64,000 nucleotides of DNA. Source: Saccharothrix violaceirubra. Its GTDB lineage: Bacteria; Actinomycetota; Actinomycetes; Mycobacteriales; Pseudonocardiaceae. Positions 17,822-27,250 of the stretch are shown here, piece after piece (position 1 is the stretch's first letter; the number at the start of each line of letters is the position of its first letter). Position numbers and translations under genes: made by a program. The notes under the pieces are model-generated. The model was not told the origin of the DNA. It saw only the letters and a program-made list of their open reading frames with translations, and searched no databases. Location: the NCBI RefSeq assembly GCF_014203755.1, contig NZ_JACHJS010000001.1, positions 2,232,001 to 2,296,000 of the forward strand, read 5' to 3'.

Positions 17822-19240
17822 ATGGACGAGCAGACGGCGACGGAGCCGGACGCCGACGGGTACACCAAGTCGCTGACGAAGCGACAGGTCCAGATGATCG
17901 CCATCGGGGGAGCCATCGGCGTCGGGCTCTTCCTCGGCGCGGGCGGGCGGTTGGCGCAGGCCGGACCGTCGCTGGTGTTCTCCTACGCGCTGTGCGGCCT
18001 GGCCGCGTTCTTCGTGATGCGCGCCCTGGGCGAACTCGTGCTGCACCGGCCGACCGCCGGCAGCTTCGTCGAGTACGCCCGGGAGTTCATCGGACCGTGG
18101 GCCGGGTTCGCCTCGGGCTGGATGTACTGGGTCAACTGGGCCATGACCGGCATCGCCGAGATCACCGCCGTGGCGATCTACGTGCACCGCTGGCTGCCGG
18201 ACCTGCCCCAGTGGATCACCGCGCTGATCGCGCTCGCCGTGCTCGTCGCGGTCAACCTGCTGTCGGTCAAGCTGTTCGGCGAGCTGGAGTTCTGGTTCAG
18301 CGTCGTCAAGGTCACCGCGATCGTGGTCTTCCTGGTCACGGGCATCGCGCTGGTCGTGGGCTCGGCCGACGTCGGCGGCACGCCCGCGTCCCCGGCGAAC
18401 CTCGTCGACCACGGCGGCCTGTTCCCGGCCGGTGTCGGCGTCGCGCTGCTGACGCTGCAGGCGGTCGTGTTCGCGTACTCGGCGATCGAACTCGTCGGCA
18501 TCGCGGCGGGGGAGACCGCCGACCCGCGCCGCGTGCTGCCCAAGGCGATCAACGGCGTGGTCTACCGGATCGGGATCTTCTACGTAGGGTCCGTGCTGCT
18601 GCTGGCGATGTTGCTGCCGTGGACGATGTTCTCGGCCGCCGAGAGCCCGTTCGTGACGGTCTTCTCGCACCTGGGCGTGCCGGCCGTCGGCGACGTGATG
18701 AACGCGGTCGTGCTCACCGCCGCGCTGTCCTCGTGCAACTCCGGCCTGTACTCCACCGGCCGCATCCTGCGCTCGCTCGCCCGGCACGGCGAGGCGCCCG
18801 CGTTCACCGGCCGGATGAATTCCCACCACGTGCCCTACGGCGGAATCCTGTTCACGTCCGTCGCCTACCTGGCCGGCGTGGTGCTGAACTACCTGGTGCC
18901 CAAGGAGGCGTTCGACATCGCGATCGCCATCGCGTCCCTGGGCGTGATCGCGACCTGGGCCACGTTGCTCGTCAGTCAACTCCGACTGCGGAAAGCCGCA
19001 CTGCGCGGCGAAATACGGCGACCGGACTACCGAATGCCCGGCGCCCCCTACACCGGCTATGCCACGCTGGCATTCCTGGGAACGGTCGTCGTGCTGATGG
19101 CGTTCGCCGGAACCGCCGAACGCATCGCCTTCTGGTCCATTCCCGTGCTCGCCCTCGTGCTGTTCGCCGGGTGGCGTGCCCTCCAGTCCCGCCGATCCGC
19201 CGCAGACCCCGCGGCGGATCGGGTGGGCGCGGCCGACTGA
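17822..19240 (+). CDS. Amino acid permease, APC family (AnsP/GABA-permease-like)
   Basis: 472 residues with 12 predicted membrane segments. The first carries the family signature [18 protein letters not shown]; also [17 protein letters not shown]. Closest in pattern to asparagine, GABA or aromatic amino acid:proton symporters of the AAT group; substrate not resolved. Follows azlCD but has its own 70-bp leader with an inverted repeat. A hairpin terminator follows. Confidence 0.92.
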   Translation: MDEQTATEPDADGYTKSLTKRQVQMIAIGGAIGVGLFLGAGGRLAQAGPSLVFSYALCGLAAFFVMRALGELVLHRPTAGSFVEYAREFIGPWAGFASGWMYWVNWAMTGIAEITAVAIYVHRWLPDLPQWITALIALAVLVAVNLLSVKLFGELEFWFSVVKVTAIVVFLVTGIALVVGSADVGGTPASPANLVDHGGLFPAGVGVALLTLQAVVFAYSAIELVGIAAGETADPRRVLPKAINGVVYRIGIFYVGSVLLLAMLLPWTMFSAAESPFVTVFSHLGVPAVGDVMNAVVLTAALSSCNSGLYSTGRILRSLARHGEAPAFTGRMNSHHVPYGGILFTSVAYLAGVVLNYLVPKEAFDIAIAIASLGVIATWATLLVSQLRLRKAALRGEIRRPDYRMPGAPYTGYATLAFLGTVVVLMAFAGTAERIAFWSIPVLALVLFAGWRALQSRRSAADPAADRVGAAD

Positions 19241-19264
19241 CGTCGCGTCCACGGGCGGCCCGAC

Positions 19265-19297
19265 CCCCGGCCGGGTGCCACGAGCACCCGGCCGGGG
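19265..19297 (+). terminator. Hairpin terminator after the APC permease
   Basis: 14-bp perfect stem CCCCGGCCGGGTGC / GCACCCGGCCGGGG with a 5-base loop. No T tract, usual for actinomycetes. Begins 24 bp after the stop. Confidence 0.75.
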
Positions 19298-19312
19298 ACC
19301 TACCCTGCGCCG

Positions 19313-19642
19313 GTGTCCGTTCTGCGCTCCGTGCCGTTGTTCGTGGCCGCCGCCCTGCTGGAGATCGGCGGTGCCTGGCTGGTCTGGCAGGGCGTCCGCG
19401 AGCACCGGGGGTGGCTCTGGATCGGCGCGGGCGTGTGCGCGCTCGGCGCCTACGGCTTCGTCGCCACGCTGCAACCCGACGCCCACTTCGGCCGCATCCT
19501 GGCCGCGTACGGCGGGGTCTTCGTGGCCGGGTCGCTGCTGTGGGGCGTGGTCGTCGACGGCTACCGGCCCGACCGCTGGGACGTGGTCGGCGCGCTGGTG
19601 TGCCTGGTCGGCGTCGCGGTGATCATGTACGCCCCGCGCTGA
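19313..19642 (+). CDS. YnfA/UPF0060-family membrane protein
   Basis: 109 residues, four membrane segments. Hallmarks [36 protein letters not shown] and [15 protein letters not shown]. Small inner membrane protein related to multidrug (SMR-like) transporters; function unproven. GTG 19313 starts 15 bp after the hairpin. Confidence 0.93.
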   Translation: MSVLRSVPLFVAAALLEIGGAWLVWQGVREHRGWLWIGAGVCALGAYGFVATLQPDAHFGRILAAYGGVFVAGSLLWGVVVDGYRPDRWDVVGALVCLVGVAVIMYAPR

Positions 19643-19707
19643 CCCCCGTCCCGGCACGTCACCTAGGCTGTCGGGAGCAATCGTCGGGCCAGGAGGAAGA
19701 GTCAACC

Positions 19708-20313
19708 GTGTCGACCGTCGGTGTCCTCGCCCTCCAGGGTGATGTCCGTGAGCACCTCGTGAGCCTCGCCGAGGCGGACGTCCTCGCCCGTCCGGTGCGC
19801 CGGCCGGAGGAGCTGGCCGAGGTGGACGGTCTCGTGCTGCCCGGCGGCGAGTCGACGGCGATCAGCCGCCTGCTGGCGACGTTCGAGCTGCTCGAACCGC
19901 TGCGTGCCCGGCTCAAGGAGGGCATGCCCGCGTACGGGTCGTGCGCCGGCATGATCCTGCTCGCCGACCGGGTGCTGGACGGCCGACCCGATCAGCACCA
20001 GCTCGGCGGGCTCGACATCGTGGTCCGGCGCAACGCGTTCGGGCGACAGGTCGACTCGTTCGAGGCGGAAGTGGATTTCACCGGCCTCGGTGCCGTGCAC
20101 GCCGTGTTCATCCGCGCCCCGTGGGTGGAATCGGCGGGACCCGACGTCGAGGTGCTCGCCCGGGTGCCCGAAACGGCGGACGCGGGCGAAGCCGCCGGTA
20201 GGATCGTCGCGGTCCGACAGGGAAACGTGCTGGCCACCTCGTTCCACCCGGAACTGACCGGTGACGGTAACGTGCACCGCCTGTTCGTGGACATGGTCCG
20301 TGCCGCGGGCTGA
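19708..20313 (+). CDS. pdxT: Pyridoxal 5'-phosphate synthase glutaminase subunit PdxT
   Basis: 201 residues, class I glutaminase that feeds ammonia to Pdx[21 protein letters not shown], nucleophile Cys in YGSCAGM and His/Glu in SFHPEL are intact. GTG 19708 has AGGAGGA ten bases upstream. Followed after 19 bp by yebC. Confidence 0.97.
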   Translation: MSTVGVLALQGDVREHLVSLAEADVLARPVRRPEELAEVDGLVLPGGESTAISRLLATFELLEPLRARLKEGMPAYGSCAGMILLADRVLDGRPDQHQLGGLDIVVRRNAFGRQVDSFEAEVDFTGLGAVHAVFIRAPWVESAGPDVEVLARVPETADAGEAAGRIVAVRQGNVLATSFHPELTGDGNVHRLFVDMVRAAG

Positions 20314-20332
20314 GCGATAAGACGGAGGAGAA

Positions 20333-21085
20333 ATGAGCGGCCACTCCAAGTGGGCGACCACCAAGCACAAGAAGGCCGCAATCGACGCCAAGCGCGGCAA
20401 ACTCTTCGCGCGGCTGATCAAGAACATCGAGGTCGCGGCGCGGACCGGCGGCGGTGACCCGGACGGCAACCCCACGCTCTACGACGCCATCCAGAAGGCG
20501 CGCAAGAACTCCGTGCCGCTGGACAACATCGAACGCGCCCGCAAGCGCGGCGGCGGCGAGGAGGCCGGCGGCGCCGACTGGCAGACGATCATGTACGAGG
20601 GCTACGGCCCCAACGGCGTCGCGGTCCTGGTCGAGTGCCTGACCGACAACCGCAACCGCGCGGCGAGCGAGGTCCGCACCGCGATGACCCGCAACGGCGG
20701 TTCGATGGCCGACCCCGGCTCGGTGTCCTACATGTTCACCCGCAAGGGCGTCGTGATCCTGCCCAAGAACGACGTGGCCGAGGACGACGTGCTGATGGCC
20801 GTGCTCGACGCGGGCGCCGAGGAGGTCAACGACCTCGGCGAGAACTACGAGATCGTGTCCGAGGCGACGGACCTGGTCGCGGTGCGCAAGGCGTTGCAGG
20901 AGGCGGGCTACGACTACGAGTCGGCCGACGCGAACTTCCTGCCGTCGGTGTCGGTGCAGTTGGAGGCCGAGGGCGCACGCAAGATCTTCAAGCTGATCGA
21001 CGCGCTGGAGGACTGCGACGACGTGCAGAACGTCTTCGCGAACTTCGACGTGTCCGACGACGTCATGGCCGAGATCGACGCCTGA
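20333..21085 (+). CDS. YebC/PmpR-family transcriptional regulator
   Basis: 250 residues: [24 protein letters not shown] start, typical three-domain DUF28 protein. Family members act as DNA-binding regulators and some relieve ribosome stalling at polyproline. Strong GGAGG before ATG 20333. Likely co-transcribed with pdxT; a terminator follows. The ruvCAB genes often found next to yebC are absent here. Confidence 0.97.
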   Translation: MSGHSKWATTKHKKAAIDAKRGKLFARLIKNIEVAARTGGGDPDGNPTLYDAIQKARKNSVPLDNIERARKRGGGEEAGGADWQTIMYEGYGPNGVAVLVECLTDNRNRAASEVRTAMTRNGGSMADPGSVSYMFTRKGVVILPKNDVAEDDVLMAVLDAGAEEVNDLGENYEIVSEATDLVAVRKALQEAGYDYESADANFLPSVSVQLEAEGARKIFKLIDALEDCDDVQNVFANFDVSDDVMAEIDA

Positions 21086-21104
21086 TCCCGACGTCGCGTC
21101 GTGC

Positions 21105-21140
21105 GGCCCCGTCCGTCGGACGGGGCCTTCGGTCTTTCTT
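21105..21140 (+). terminator. Terminator after yebC
   Basis: 10-bp stem GGCCCCGTCC / GGACGGGGCC with a GTC loop, followed by a T-rich TTCGGTCTTTCTT. Confidence 0.88.
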
Positions 21141-21156
21141 CGGTCACAATGGGGAC

Positions 21157-21666
21157 GTGTCCACCCCGTTGAGTCCCCAGGACCGGAACCTGCGCAACTG
21201 GCTGCTGGAGCAGTCCGAGACCAACGGTCACGCGGTGATCACCGTGCCGCAGGACGACGAAGGCGCGGGTTACGCGTTCTCCGTCGGCGCGTGGCGCCGG
21301 TACGGCATCGCCGAGGCCGTGGTGATCGGCCTGCCGCCCGAGATGGCCAAGATGCTGCTGCGCATGTACGTGGTGCGGTCGGTGCAGGGCGAGCGGTTCG
21401 TGCCGGGCAAGCTGTACTTCGACTTCTTCGACGGCACCCCGGTCACGTTCGAGAAGGTGTTCAAAGGCTTCTACGCCGAGTTCTTCGGCAGCGCGTTCCT
21501 GCTGTACGCCAAGGGCGACTTCGCGGCCGTCCAGATCGTCCTGCCGACGACCGACGGGCACTGGCCGTGGAGCGACAACGCCCCCGCCGGGTTCGCCGAC
21601 TGGCAACTCCTGCTCACCGAGAGCGGCCGGCCCGAGAGCTGGACCCCGGGCGTCAGCGGACCGTGA
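21157..21666 (+). CDS. DUF4262 protein
   Basis: 169 residues. NGHAVITVPQDDEGAGYAFSVGAW and EAVVIGLPPEMAKMLLRMYVV give the DUF4262 pattern; soluble, no catalytic motif known. GTG 21157 sits 17 bp after the yebC terminator with no Shine-Dalgarno, possibly leaderless. Function unknown. Confidence 0.82.
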   Translation: MSTPLSPQDRNLRNWLLEQSETNGHAVITVPQDDEGAGYAFSVGAWRRYGIAEAVVIGLPPEMAKMLLRMYVVRSVQGERFVPGKLYFDFFDGTPVTFEKVFKGFYAEFFGSAFLLYAKGDFAAVQIVLPTTDGHWPWSDNAPAGFADWQLLLTESGRPESWTPGVSGP

Positions 21667-21781
21667 CCCGCGCGTCCCGTCGCGTTCAACCGGCGGCCAG
21701 ACCCGGCCGGCAGCCTGGTGCGCGACGAGCCAACCCCCGGTGCCGGCGTCGACCCTCCCTCGGCGTGGTCCGCCGGCACCC

Positions 21782-21981
21782 CGTGCGGCCCCGTCCGCTC
21801 GCCTGCGGACGGGGCCGCACGCGATTGTCCGGCTGTCGTCAGCCGGCCACGCGCCGACACCGGACAACGCGGGTGCGTTAAGAACAGTCCGCGTCGGGGA
21901 CTCCAGGCCCGACCGGTGTTCGCACCGAGGGGAAAGCCGTCCCGCTTCGCGCGGTCTCCAGGGGGAGTCGCGCGAAGCGGG
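21782..21981. terminator. Two strong hairpins between convergent genes
   Basis: First: a 17-bp stem, arm 21782-21798 (contains GTGCGGCCCCGTCCGC) paired with 21805-21821, six-base loop. Second: CCCGCTTCGCGCG (21941-21953) paired with CGCGCGAAGCGGG (21969-21981). They occupy most of the 342-bp gap between the convergent DUF4262 and TIGR03086 genes and serve as bidirectional terminators. Nothing gene-like in the rest. Confidence 0.75.
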
Positions 21982-22008
21982 ATCGCCGCACGGGAGGCGC
22001 CGGTGGGA

Positions 22009-22575
22009 TCAGGGCGCGCGGCCGAGCAGGGCGAGCAGCCTGCCCTGCGGGTCGACGTCGTCGGCGACCGGGACCGGGTCGTCGAACAGGCCGCTGTCGG
22101 CGAGTTCGCCCGTGTGCCCGTCGACGTAGTCGAGCACGGTCCCGGCCAGGTCGGGGTCGAGACGCTCGTCCACGCCGATGGCACGCGCGAGGTCCCACGC
22201 GTGCACGGCCAGGTCCAGCGTCATCTGCCAGCCGTACTCGGGGGCGGGTGCCTTGCCCGCGCTCAGGTGCACGGTCCTGAGCAGGGCGGTCGGCGAGATC
22301 CACGCCTCGCGCGCCGCCGCGGCGGCCAGCACCCACGAGTGCACGGGGTCGTCGCCGAGCTGGTCGCCGTCGAACCGGTCGCCGACCTGGTCGACCGTGC
22401 AGCCGGCGAGCAGCTCGGGTGCCCAGAGCTGCTCGTGGACCAGGTGGTTGACCAGGTCGTGGACGGTCCACTCGGCGCAGGGCGTCGGCGCCGTCCACTG
22501 GTCGGTCCGCACGCGGCGGACCCGCGCGTCGAACTCGGTCATCGCACGTCCGTGAGCCTCGATCAGATCCACCAC
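22009..22575 (-). CDS. TIGR03086-family protein (mycothiol-dependent maleylpyruvate isomerase-like fold)
   Basis: 188 residues. DinB/MDMPI fold: DQWTAPTPCAEWTVHDLVNHLVHEQLWAPELL near residues 25-60 carries the conserved His positions, then TLDLAVHAWDLARAIG. Actinobacterial family of small metal-binding proteins linked to mycothiol; individual reactions mostly unknown. GTG start at 22575. Confidence 0.88.
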   Translation of the reverse strand: MVDLIEAHGRAMTEFDARVRRVRTDQWTAPTPCAEWTVHDLVNHLVHEQLWAPELLAGCTVDQVGDRFDGDQLGDDPVHSWVLAAAAAREAWISPTALLRTVHLSAGKAPAPEYGWQMTLDLAVHAWDLARAIGVDERLDPDLAGTVLDYVDGHTGELADSGLFDDPVPVADDVDPQGRLLALLGRAP

Positions 22576-22723
22576 ACGAGTGGACCAAATCTTGTCGGTA
22601 CCCGCACCCCGGGCGTGTGGGTCCGCTCACGCGAAGTGTTCTCGAATTTCGGCAGTACACCCGTACGGCGTAACGTGATCCGGACCGCCGAACGGTGACA
22701 TCGTTGACACCAGGAGGAAGACC

Positions 22724-24199
22724 TTGAGCGCCACAAGCGCCGTTTCCGCACCGCAGCGAGGATTCTTCGGGCATCCCCGAGGGCTCGCGACGCTGTTCTT
22801 CGCCGAAGCCTGGGAACGCTTCTCCTACTACGGGATGAAAGCGATCCTCGCCTACTACCTCTACCGCTCGACGGCGGAGGGCGCGCTCGGCCTGGACAAG
22901 AGCTATGCGCTGTCCCTCGTGGCGATCTACGGCGCCTCCGTCTACATGTCGGGCGTGGCCGGCGGGTGGCTGGCGGACCGCGTCCTGGGCGGACAGCGCG
23001 CGGTGTTCCACGGCGGCGTGCTGATCATGCTCGGCCACGTGGCGCTCGCCCTGCCGATCGGCGTGGCCGGCGTCTACCTCGGCCTGGTCCTGATCGTGCT
23101 GGGCACGGGTCTGCTCAAGCCGAACATCTCCACCGTCGTCGGCGGGTTGTACGCGGCCGACGACCCGCGCCGCGACGCCGGGTTCACGATCTTCTACATG
23201 GGCGTCAACCTGGGCAGCTTCGTGGCACCCCTGGTGTGCGGCGCCCTCGGCGAGGAGATCGACTGGCACCTGGGCTTCGGCGCGGCGGCGGTCGGCATGG
23301 CGCTGGGCCTGATCGTCTACCGGGCCGGTCTGCGCACCCTCGGCGACTCGGCCGCCCGGCCGCCGTACCCGCTGCCCGAGGGCGAGCGCGGTCGGGTGCT
23401 CGGCCGGATCGCGGCGATCGCGGTCCTCGCGGTGGGTGTCGTCGCGGTGCTCGTGGTGACCGGCGCGCTCGACGGCACCGGCGTGATCAACCTGATCAGC
23501 GTGCTGTCGATCGTGCTGCCGGTCACCTACTTCACCGTGATGCTGCGCAGCGGGCGGACCACGGACGTCGAGCGGTCGCGGCTGACCGCGTACATCCCGC
23601 TGTTCATCGCGGCGGCCCTGTTCTGGCTGCTGTTCGAGCAGAGCGCGACGGTGATCGCGGCGTTCGCCGACGAGCGGGTCGACACGACCTTCCTGGGCCT
23701 GGACTTCCCGCCGTCGTTCATCCAGGCGATCAACCCGGTCATGATCATCCTGTGCGCGCCGCTGTTCGCGCTGCTGTGGGTGAAGCTGGGCAAGCGGCAG
23801 CCCTCGACGCCGCGCAAGTTCGCGGTCTCGCTGCTGCTGATCGGCGTGGCCTACGTGCTGCTGATGCTCGCGAGTCGGGGCGACGCGCAGACCAAGGTCG
23901 GCTTCCTGTGGATCATCGCGATGTACCTGGTGATGACCTGCGGCGAGCTGCTGCTCTCGCCCGTCGGCCTGTCCGTGACGACGAAGCTCGCACCGCGCGC
24001 GTTCGCGTCGCAGACCATGGGCCTGTGGTTCCTGGCGTCGGCCGCCGGCCAGGGCATCGGCGCGATCGTGGTCCGGTTCTACGACCCGGCCGACCCGGTG
24101 CCGTACTTCGGCGTGCTCGGCGGCGTCGCGATCGCGCTGGGCCTGGTGCTCGTGGTGACCACGCCCGGCATCCACCGGTTGATGAAGGGCGTGGACTAG
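22724..24199 (+). CDS. POT-family proton-dependent oligopeptide transporter
   Basis: 491 residues, 12-14 membrane segments. The family signature FAEAWERFSYYGMKAILAYYL (ExxERFxYYG) and GTGLLKPNISTVVG are intact. Imports di- and tripeptides with protons. TTG 22724 is preceded by AGGAGG. The last codons and the TAG stop lie in the ACTAGT target of the IS481 element, so the insertion left the protein unchanged. Confidence 0.95.
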   Translation: MSATSAVSAPQRGFFGHPRGLATLFFAEAWERFSYYGMKAILAYYLYRSTAEGALGLDKSYALSLVAIYGASVYMSGVAGGWLADRVLGGQRAVFHGGVLIMLGHVALALPIGVAGVYLGLVLIVLGTGLLKPNISTVVGGLYAADDPRRDAGFTIFYMGVNLGSFVAPLVCGALGEEIDWHLGFGAAAVGMALGLIVYRAGLRTLGDSAARPPYPLPEGERGRVLGRIAAIAVLAVGVVAVLVVTGALDGTGVINLISVLSIVLPVTYFTVMLRSGRTTDVERSRLTAYIPLFIAAALFWLLFEQSATVIAAFADERVDTTFLGLDFPPSFIQAINPVMIILCAPLFALLWVKLGKRQPSTPRKFAVSLLLIGVAYVLLMLASRGDAQTKVGFLWIIAMYLVMTCGELLLSPVGLSVTTKLAPRAFASQTMGLWFLASAAGQGIGAIVVRFYDPADPVPYFGVLGGVAIALGLVLVVTTPGIHRLMKGVD

Positions 24200-24200
24200 T
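24195..24200. repeat. Target site duplication (left) of the IS481-family element
   Basis: ACTAGT at 24195-24200, repeated as 25313-25318 at the other end. IS481 of Bordetella is known to use NCTAGN targets with a 6-bp duplication, and this fits. The copy supplies the stop codon of the POT gene. Confidence 0.9.
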
Positions 24201-25312
24201 TGTACTGCCCTGAGAGGTTGTGGACGGTTCGACACGTAGTCGGATGATGTTGGAATGAGGGAGGGCCTCCGGGTTCGGTGTGGATTGCGACGTCGACACC
24301 GAGCCCACGGAGGCCCTCGTGACCCACGCTAACGCACCCTTGACCGAGCTGGGACGGCTGCGCCTGGCCCGGTGTGTCGTGGACGAGGGGTGGCCGCTGC
24401 GGCGGGCGGCCGAGCGGTTCCAGGTCTCGCCGACCACCGCCGCCCGCTGGGCCTCTCGCTACCGCGAGCTGGGCGAGGCGGGCCTGGTCGACCGTTCCAG
24501 CCGCCCGCACCGCAGCCCGCGTCGCCTGCCCACCCGCCGCGAACGCCGGATCGTCAAGGTCCGCCTGGCGCGTCGGTGGGGCCCGGCCCGCATCGCCCAC
24601 CTGCTCGGACTGAACCCCTCCACCGTGCACCGGGTGCTGCGCCGCTTCGGCCTGGCCCGCCTGGCCCACCTGGACCGGGCCACCGCCACGCCGGTGCGCC
24701 GCTACGAACACGCCGCACCGGGCGACCTGGTCCACGTCGACATCAAGAAGCTCGGCAACATCCCCGACGGCGGCGGCCACAAGGTGCACGGACGGCGGGC
24801 CGGCGGGCGCAACAGCTCCGCCCACCGCGACCCGACCAGGCCCCGCAAGGTCCACGGCCGCCCGAACCTCGGCTACGCCTACCTGCACAACGCCGTGGAC
24901 GACCACAGCAGGCTGGCCTACACCGAGATACTGCCCGACGAGACCAAGGACACCGCCGCCGCGTTCTGGACCCGGGCACAGGCGTTCTTCCGGGAAGCCG
25001 GCGTCACCGTCCGCCGGGTGCTGACCGACAACGGCTCCTGCTACCGCTCACGGCTCTGGCGCGACACCCTCGCCAACGCGGGCATCACCCATAAACGCAC
25101 CCGCGCCTACCGGCCACAGACCAACGGCAAGGTCGAACGCTTCAACCGCACCCTGCTCGACGAATGGGCCTACGCCCAGGCATACCGGTCTGAGACCGAA
25201 CGCCGCGAGACGCTGCCGCGGTGGCTGCACACCTATAATCACCACCGCGGCCACACCGCACTCAAAGGCCAACCACCTGCCAGCCGCGTCCCCAACCTCA
25301 CAGGACAGAACA
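24201..25312 (+). mobile_element. Intact IS481-family insertion sequence
   Basis: 1112 bp between the two ACTAGT copies. Ends are TGT...ACA with ~23-bp imperfect terminal inverted repeats: left TGTACTGCCCTGAGAGG, right read inward TGTTCTGTCCTGTGAGG. One transposase gene fills the element. Exact duplication and an open frame suggest a recent insertion. Confidence 0.93.
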
Positions 25313-25317
25313 ACTAG
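24319..25317 (+). CDS. IS481-family transposase
   Basis: 332 residues. N-terminal helix-turn-helix (LRRAAERFQVSPTTAARW) and a second HTH region, then a DDE integrase core: D in LVHVDIKKLG, D in VLTDNGSCYRS and E in NGKVERFNRTLLDEW. GTG 24319 has GGAGG five bases upstream. The final Asn codon and TAG stop extend into the right target duplicate, so the stop is supplied by the insertion site. Confidence 0.95.
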   Translation: MTHANAPLTELGRLRLARCVVDEGWPLRRAAERFQVSPTTAARWASRYRELGEAGLVDRSSRPHRSPRRLPTRRERRIVKVRLARRWGPARIAHLLGLNPSTVHRVLRRFGLARLAHLDRATATPVRRYEHAAPGDLVHVDIKKLGNIPDGGGHKVHGRRAGGRNSSAHRDPTRPRKVHGRPNLGYAYLHNAVDDHSRLAYTEILPDETKDTAAAFWTRAQAFFREAGVTVRRVLTDNGSCYRSRLWRDTLANAGITHKRTRAYRPQTNGKVERFNRTLLDEWAYAQAYRSETERRETLPRWLHTYNHHRGHTALKGQPPASRVPNLTGQNN

Positions 25318-25405
25318 TCCGTGCTGGGCGCGGGCTCTCCCGCCGCGGCGGCGGTGCGGCGGGTCGAGCCCGCGCGCAGCCCAGCATGCCCCACGTTCCT
25401 GAAGG

Positions 25406-26680
25406 TCAGCTGATGGTTTCCACCATCGTGTGACGGCCGCCGGCGACCGGCAGCCGGGCGGCACCGCGCAGGACGCGCGACTGCCGGCGGCGCACCCGGC
25501 CCGCCACCCGGAGGTCGGGGAACCGACCGAACAGCCCGCGCAGCGCGGCGGCGGCCTCCATCCGGGCCAGGCCCGCGCCGAGGCAGTAGTGGATGCCGCC
25601 GGAGAACGCGAGGTGCTCGCGCTCGGGCCGGTCGGGGCGGAACGTGTGGGGGTCGGCGAACACCGCCGGGTCCCGGTTCGCGCCCGCGAGCAGCAGGGCG
25701 ATCGGGGTGCCCTTGGGCACGGTGGTGCCCGCGAGCCGCACGGTGGTGTTGGGCGCCCGGACCGTGTACTGCACGGGCGGGTCCATCCGCAGCGTCTCCT
25801 CGACGACCGCGTCGGCGAACGACGGCTCCGCGACGAGACGCTCCCGCACCTCCGGGTGGGCGACCACGGCGAGCACCGCGTTGCCGATCAGGTTCACGGT
25901 CGTCTCGAAGCCCGCGACCAGCAGCAGCTCGGTCGTCGCGATCAGGTCCCGGCGGTCGACGTCGCCGCGGCCGACCAGGGCGCTGACGACGTCCTCGCCC
26001 GGCTCCCGCCGGCGGCGGGCGATCAGGTCGTCGAGGAACGCCTCGAACTCGGCCAGCCCGTCGCGCAGGGTGCGCAGTTCCTTCATGTCCTGCGCGCCGT
26101 CGAGCGCCACGACCATCGCGGCACCCCAGCGGTCGAACGCGTCGTGGTCGTCGTCGGGCACGCCGAGCAGGTCGGCGATCACCCGCACCGGCACCCGTGC
26201 CGCGAAGTCCCCGACCAGGTCGAACGGCCCGTCCACGCGGTCGAGGTACTCGTCGACGACCCGGTCGACGAACTCGGCCCGCGCCCGCAGGCCGCGCGGG
26301 GTGAACCACGGGGCGACCATCCGCCGCAGCCGCGTGTGGTCGGGCGGGCTGAGCACGAGGAACGACTCGTCGACCGGGTTGACCAGGCGCCGGCCCTCCC
26401 GCCACTCGGCCACGTCGACCGGTGAGAGCGCCCCGGCGGGCACGGCCTCGAACACCGGGTCGCGCAGGATCCGGTCGCACAGGGCGTGCGACGACGTCAT
26501 GAACAGCCGCATGCTGCTGTGGACCAACTCGCCCTTGGCGCGGACCGCTTCGTAGACGGGGTACGGGTCGCGGGAGACCGCCGTGCCGAACAGCCGTGCG
26601 CCCGGATCGCCGCGCAGGGCCTCGAACCGGACGATCAGTCGGCCGAGGAGGAGCAGCGCGGCGTTCTTGAGGTCGCTCAT
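25406..26680 (-). CDS. Cytochrome P450
   Basis: 424 residues, soluble bacterial P450. I-helix AGFETT, K-helix ETLR, and heme loop FSGGIHYCLGAGLARME with the Cys thiolate ligand. Substrate unknown. ATG 26680 overlaps the thioesterase stop, so the two genes form an operon and may act on the same acyl or aromatic substrate. The 87 bp after its stop leads to the IS481 element. Confidence 0.94.
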   Translation of the reverse strand: MSDLKNAALLLLGRLIVRFEALRGDPGARLFGTAVSRDPYPVYEAVRAKGELVHSSMRLFMTSSHALCDRILRDPVFEAVPAGALSPVDVAEWREGRRLVNPVDESFLVLSPPDHTRLRRMVAPWFTPRGLRARAEFVDRVVDEYLDRVDGPFDLVGDFAARVPVRVIADLLGVPDDDHDAFDRWGAAMVVALDGAQDMKELRTLRDGLAEFEAFLDDLIARRRREPGEDVVSALVGRGDVDRRDLIATTELLLVAGFETTVNLIGNAVLAVVAHPEVRERLVAEPSFADAVVEETLRMDPPVQYTVRAPNTTVRLAGTTVPKGTPIALLLAGANRDPAVFADPHTFRPDRPEREHLAFSGGIHYCLGAGLARMEAAAALRGLFGRFPDLRVAGRVRRRQSRVLRGAARLPVAGGRHTMVETIS

Positions 26681-27117
26681 GACCGGGTCCCTCGCGGTTG
26701 GGGGACGCGACGCGGTTCGAGCAGGCGGCGCAGACCGTCGGGCAGCGGCGCGCTGTGCGCTTCGGGCGTGCCCACGGAGACGTACCGGTTCCAGCCGGTC
26801 GCGACCGGGGTGTCGTCGACGGCCGCGTCGAAGCCGAGCGTCAGCGTGGTCGTGCCGAGCGTGCGCACGCGCACCGAGATCCGCAGCAGGTCGTCGAACC
26901 GCGCGGGGTTGAGGTGGCGCACGCCGGACTCGGCCACGTGCAGGTCGACGCCCTGCTTGGCCAGTTCGTGGTACGAGCCGAGCAGGGCGCGCACCGTCTC
27001 GACCATCGCGGCCTCGAAGAAGACGGGGTAGCGCGTCGAGTGCACTATTCCCTGGCGGTCGCAGTCGGCCGGGCGCACCCGCACCCGGTGCACGTGGGCG
27101 GGACGCTGATCGGCCAT
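26677..27117 (-). CDS. Acyl-CoA thioesterase, 4HBT/hotdog family
   Basis: 146 residues. VRVRPADCDRQGIVHSTRYPVFFEAAMVE is the 4HBT active-site pattern with the Asp of the hotdog thioesterases. ATG 27117 chosen. Lies 64 bp after repeat R3, which separates it from acnR on the same strand. Confidence 0.9.
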   Translation of the reverse strand: MADQRPAHVHRVRVRPADCDRQGIVHSTRYPVFFEAAMVETVRALLGSYHELAKQGVDLHVAESGVRHLNPARFDDLLRISVRVRTLGTTTLTLGFDAAVDDTPVATGWNRYVSVGTPEAHSAPLPDGLRRLLEPRRVPQPRGTRS

Positions 27118-27180
27118 GCCGGCGATCCTAGGCCGTGGCCGGCCCGCCACGGGGAGTTTTCTCGCGCAGGACAAGGAACT

Positions 27181-27249
27181 TCGCGAGTCCTCCACTCGGA
27201 CACCCCGAACTTCGCGTTCAGGCACCCCGAACTACGCGTTCGGACACCC
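27181..27249. repeat. Dispersed intergenic repeat locus R3
   Basis: Three units: CGCGAGTCCTCCACTCGG, CCGAACTTCGCGTTCAGG and CCGAACTACGCGTTCGG, with CACC joints. Starts one base after the acnR stop and ends 64 bp before the thioesterase gene. Confidence 0.85.
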
Positions 27250-27250
27250 G

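Noticed and set aside
17774..19705. 643-residue open frame on the minus strand opposite the APC permease
   Set aside because: Low-complexity His/Arg/Asp-rich translation typical of GC-rich antisense shadow; the plus-strand permease is unambiguous.
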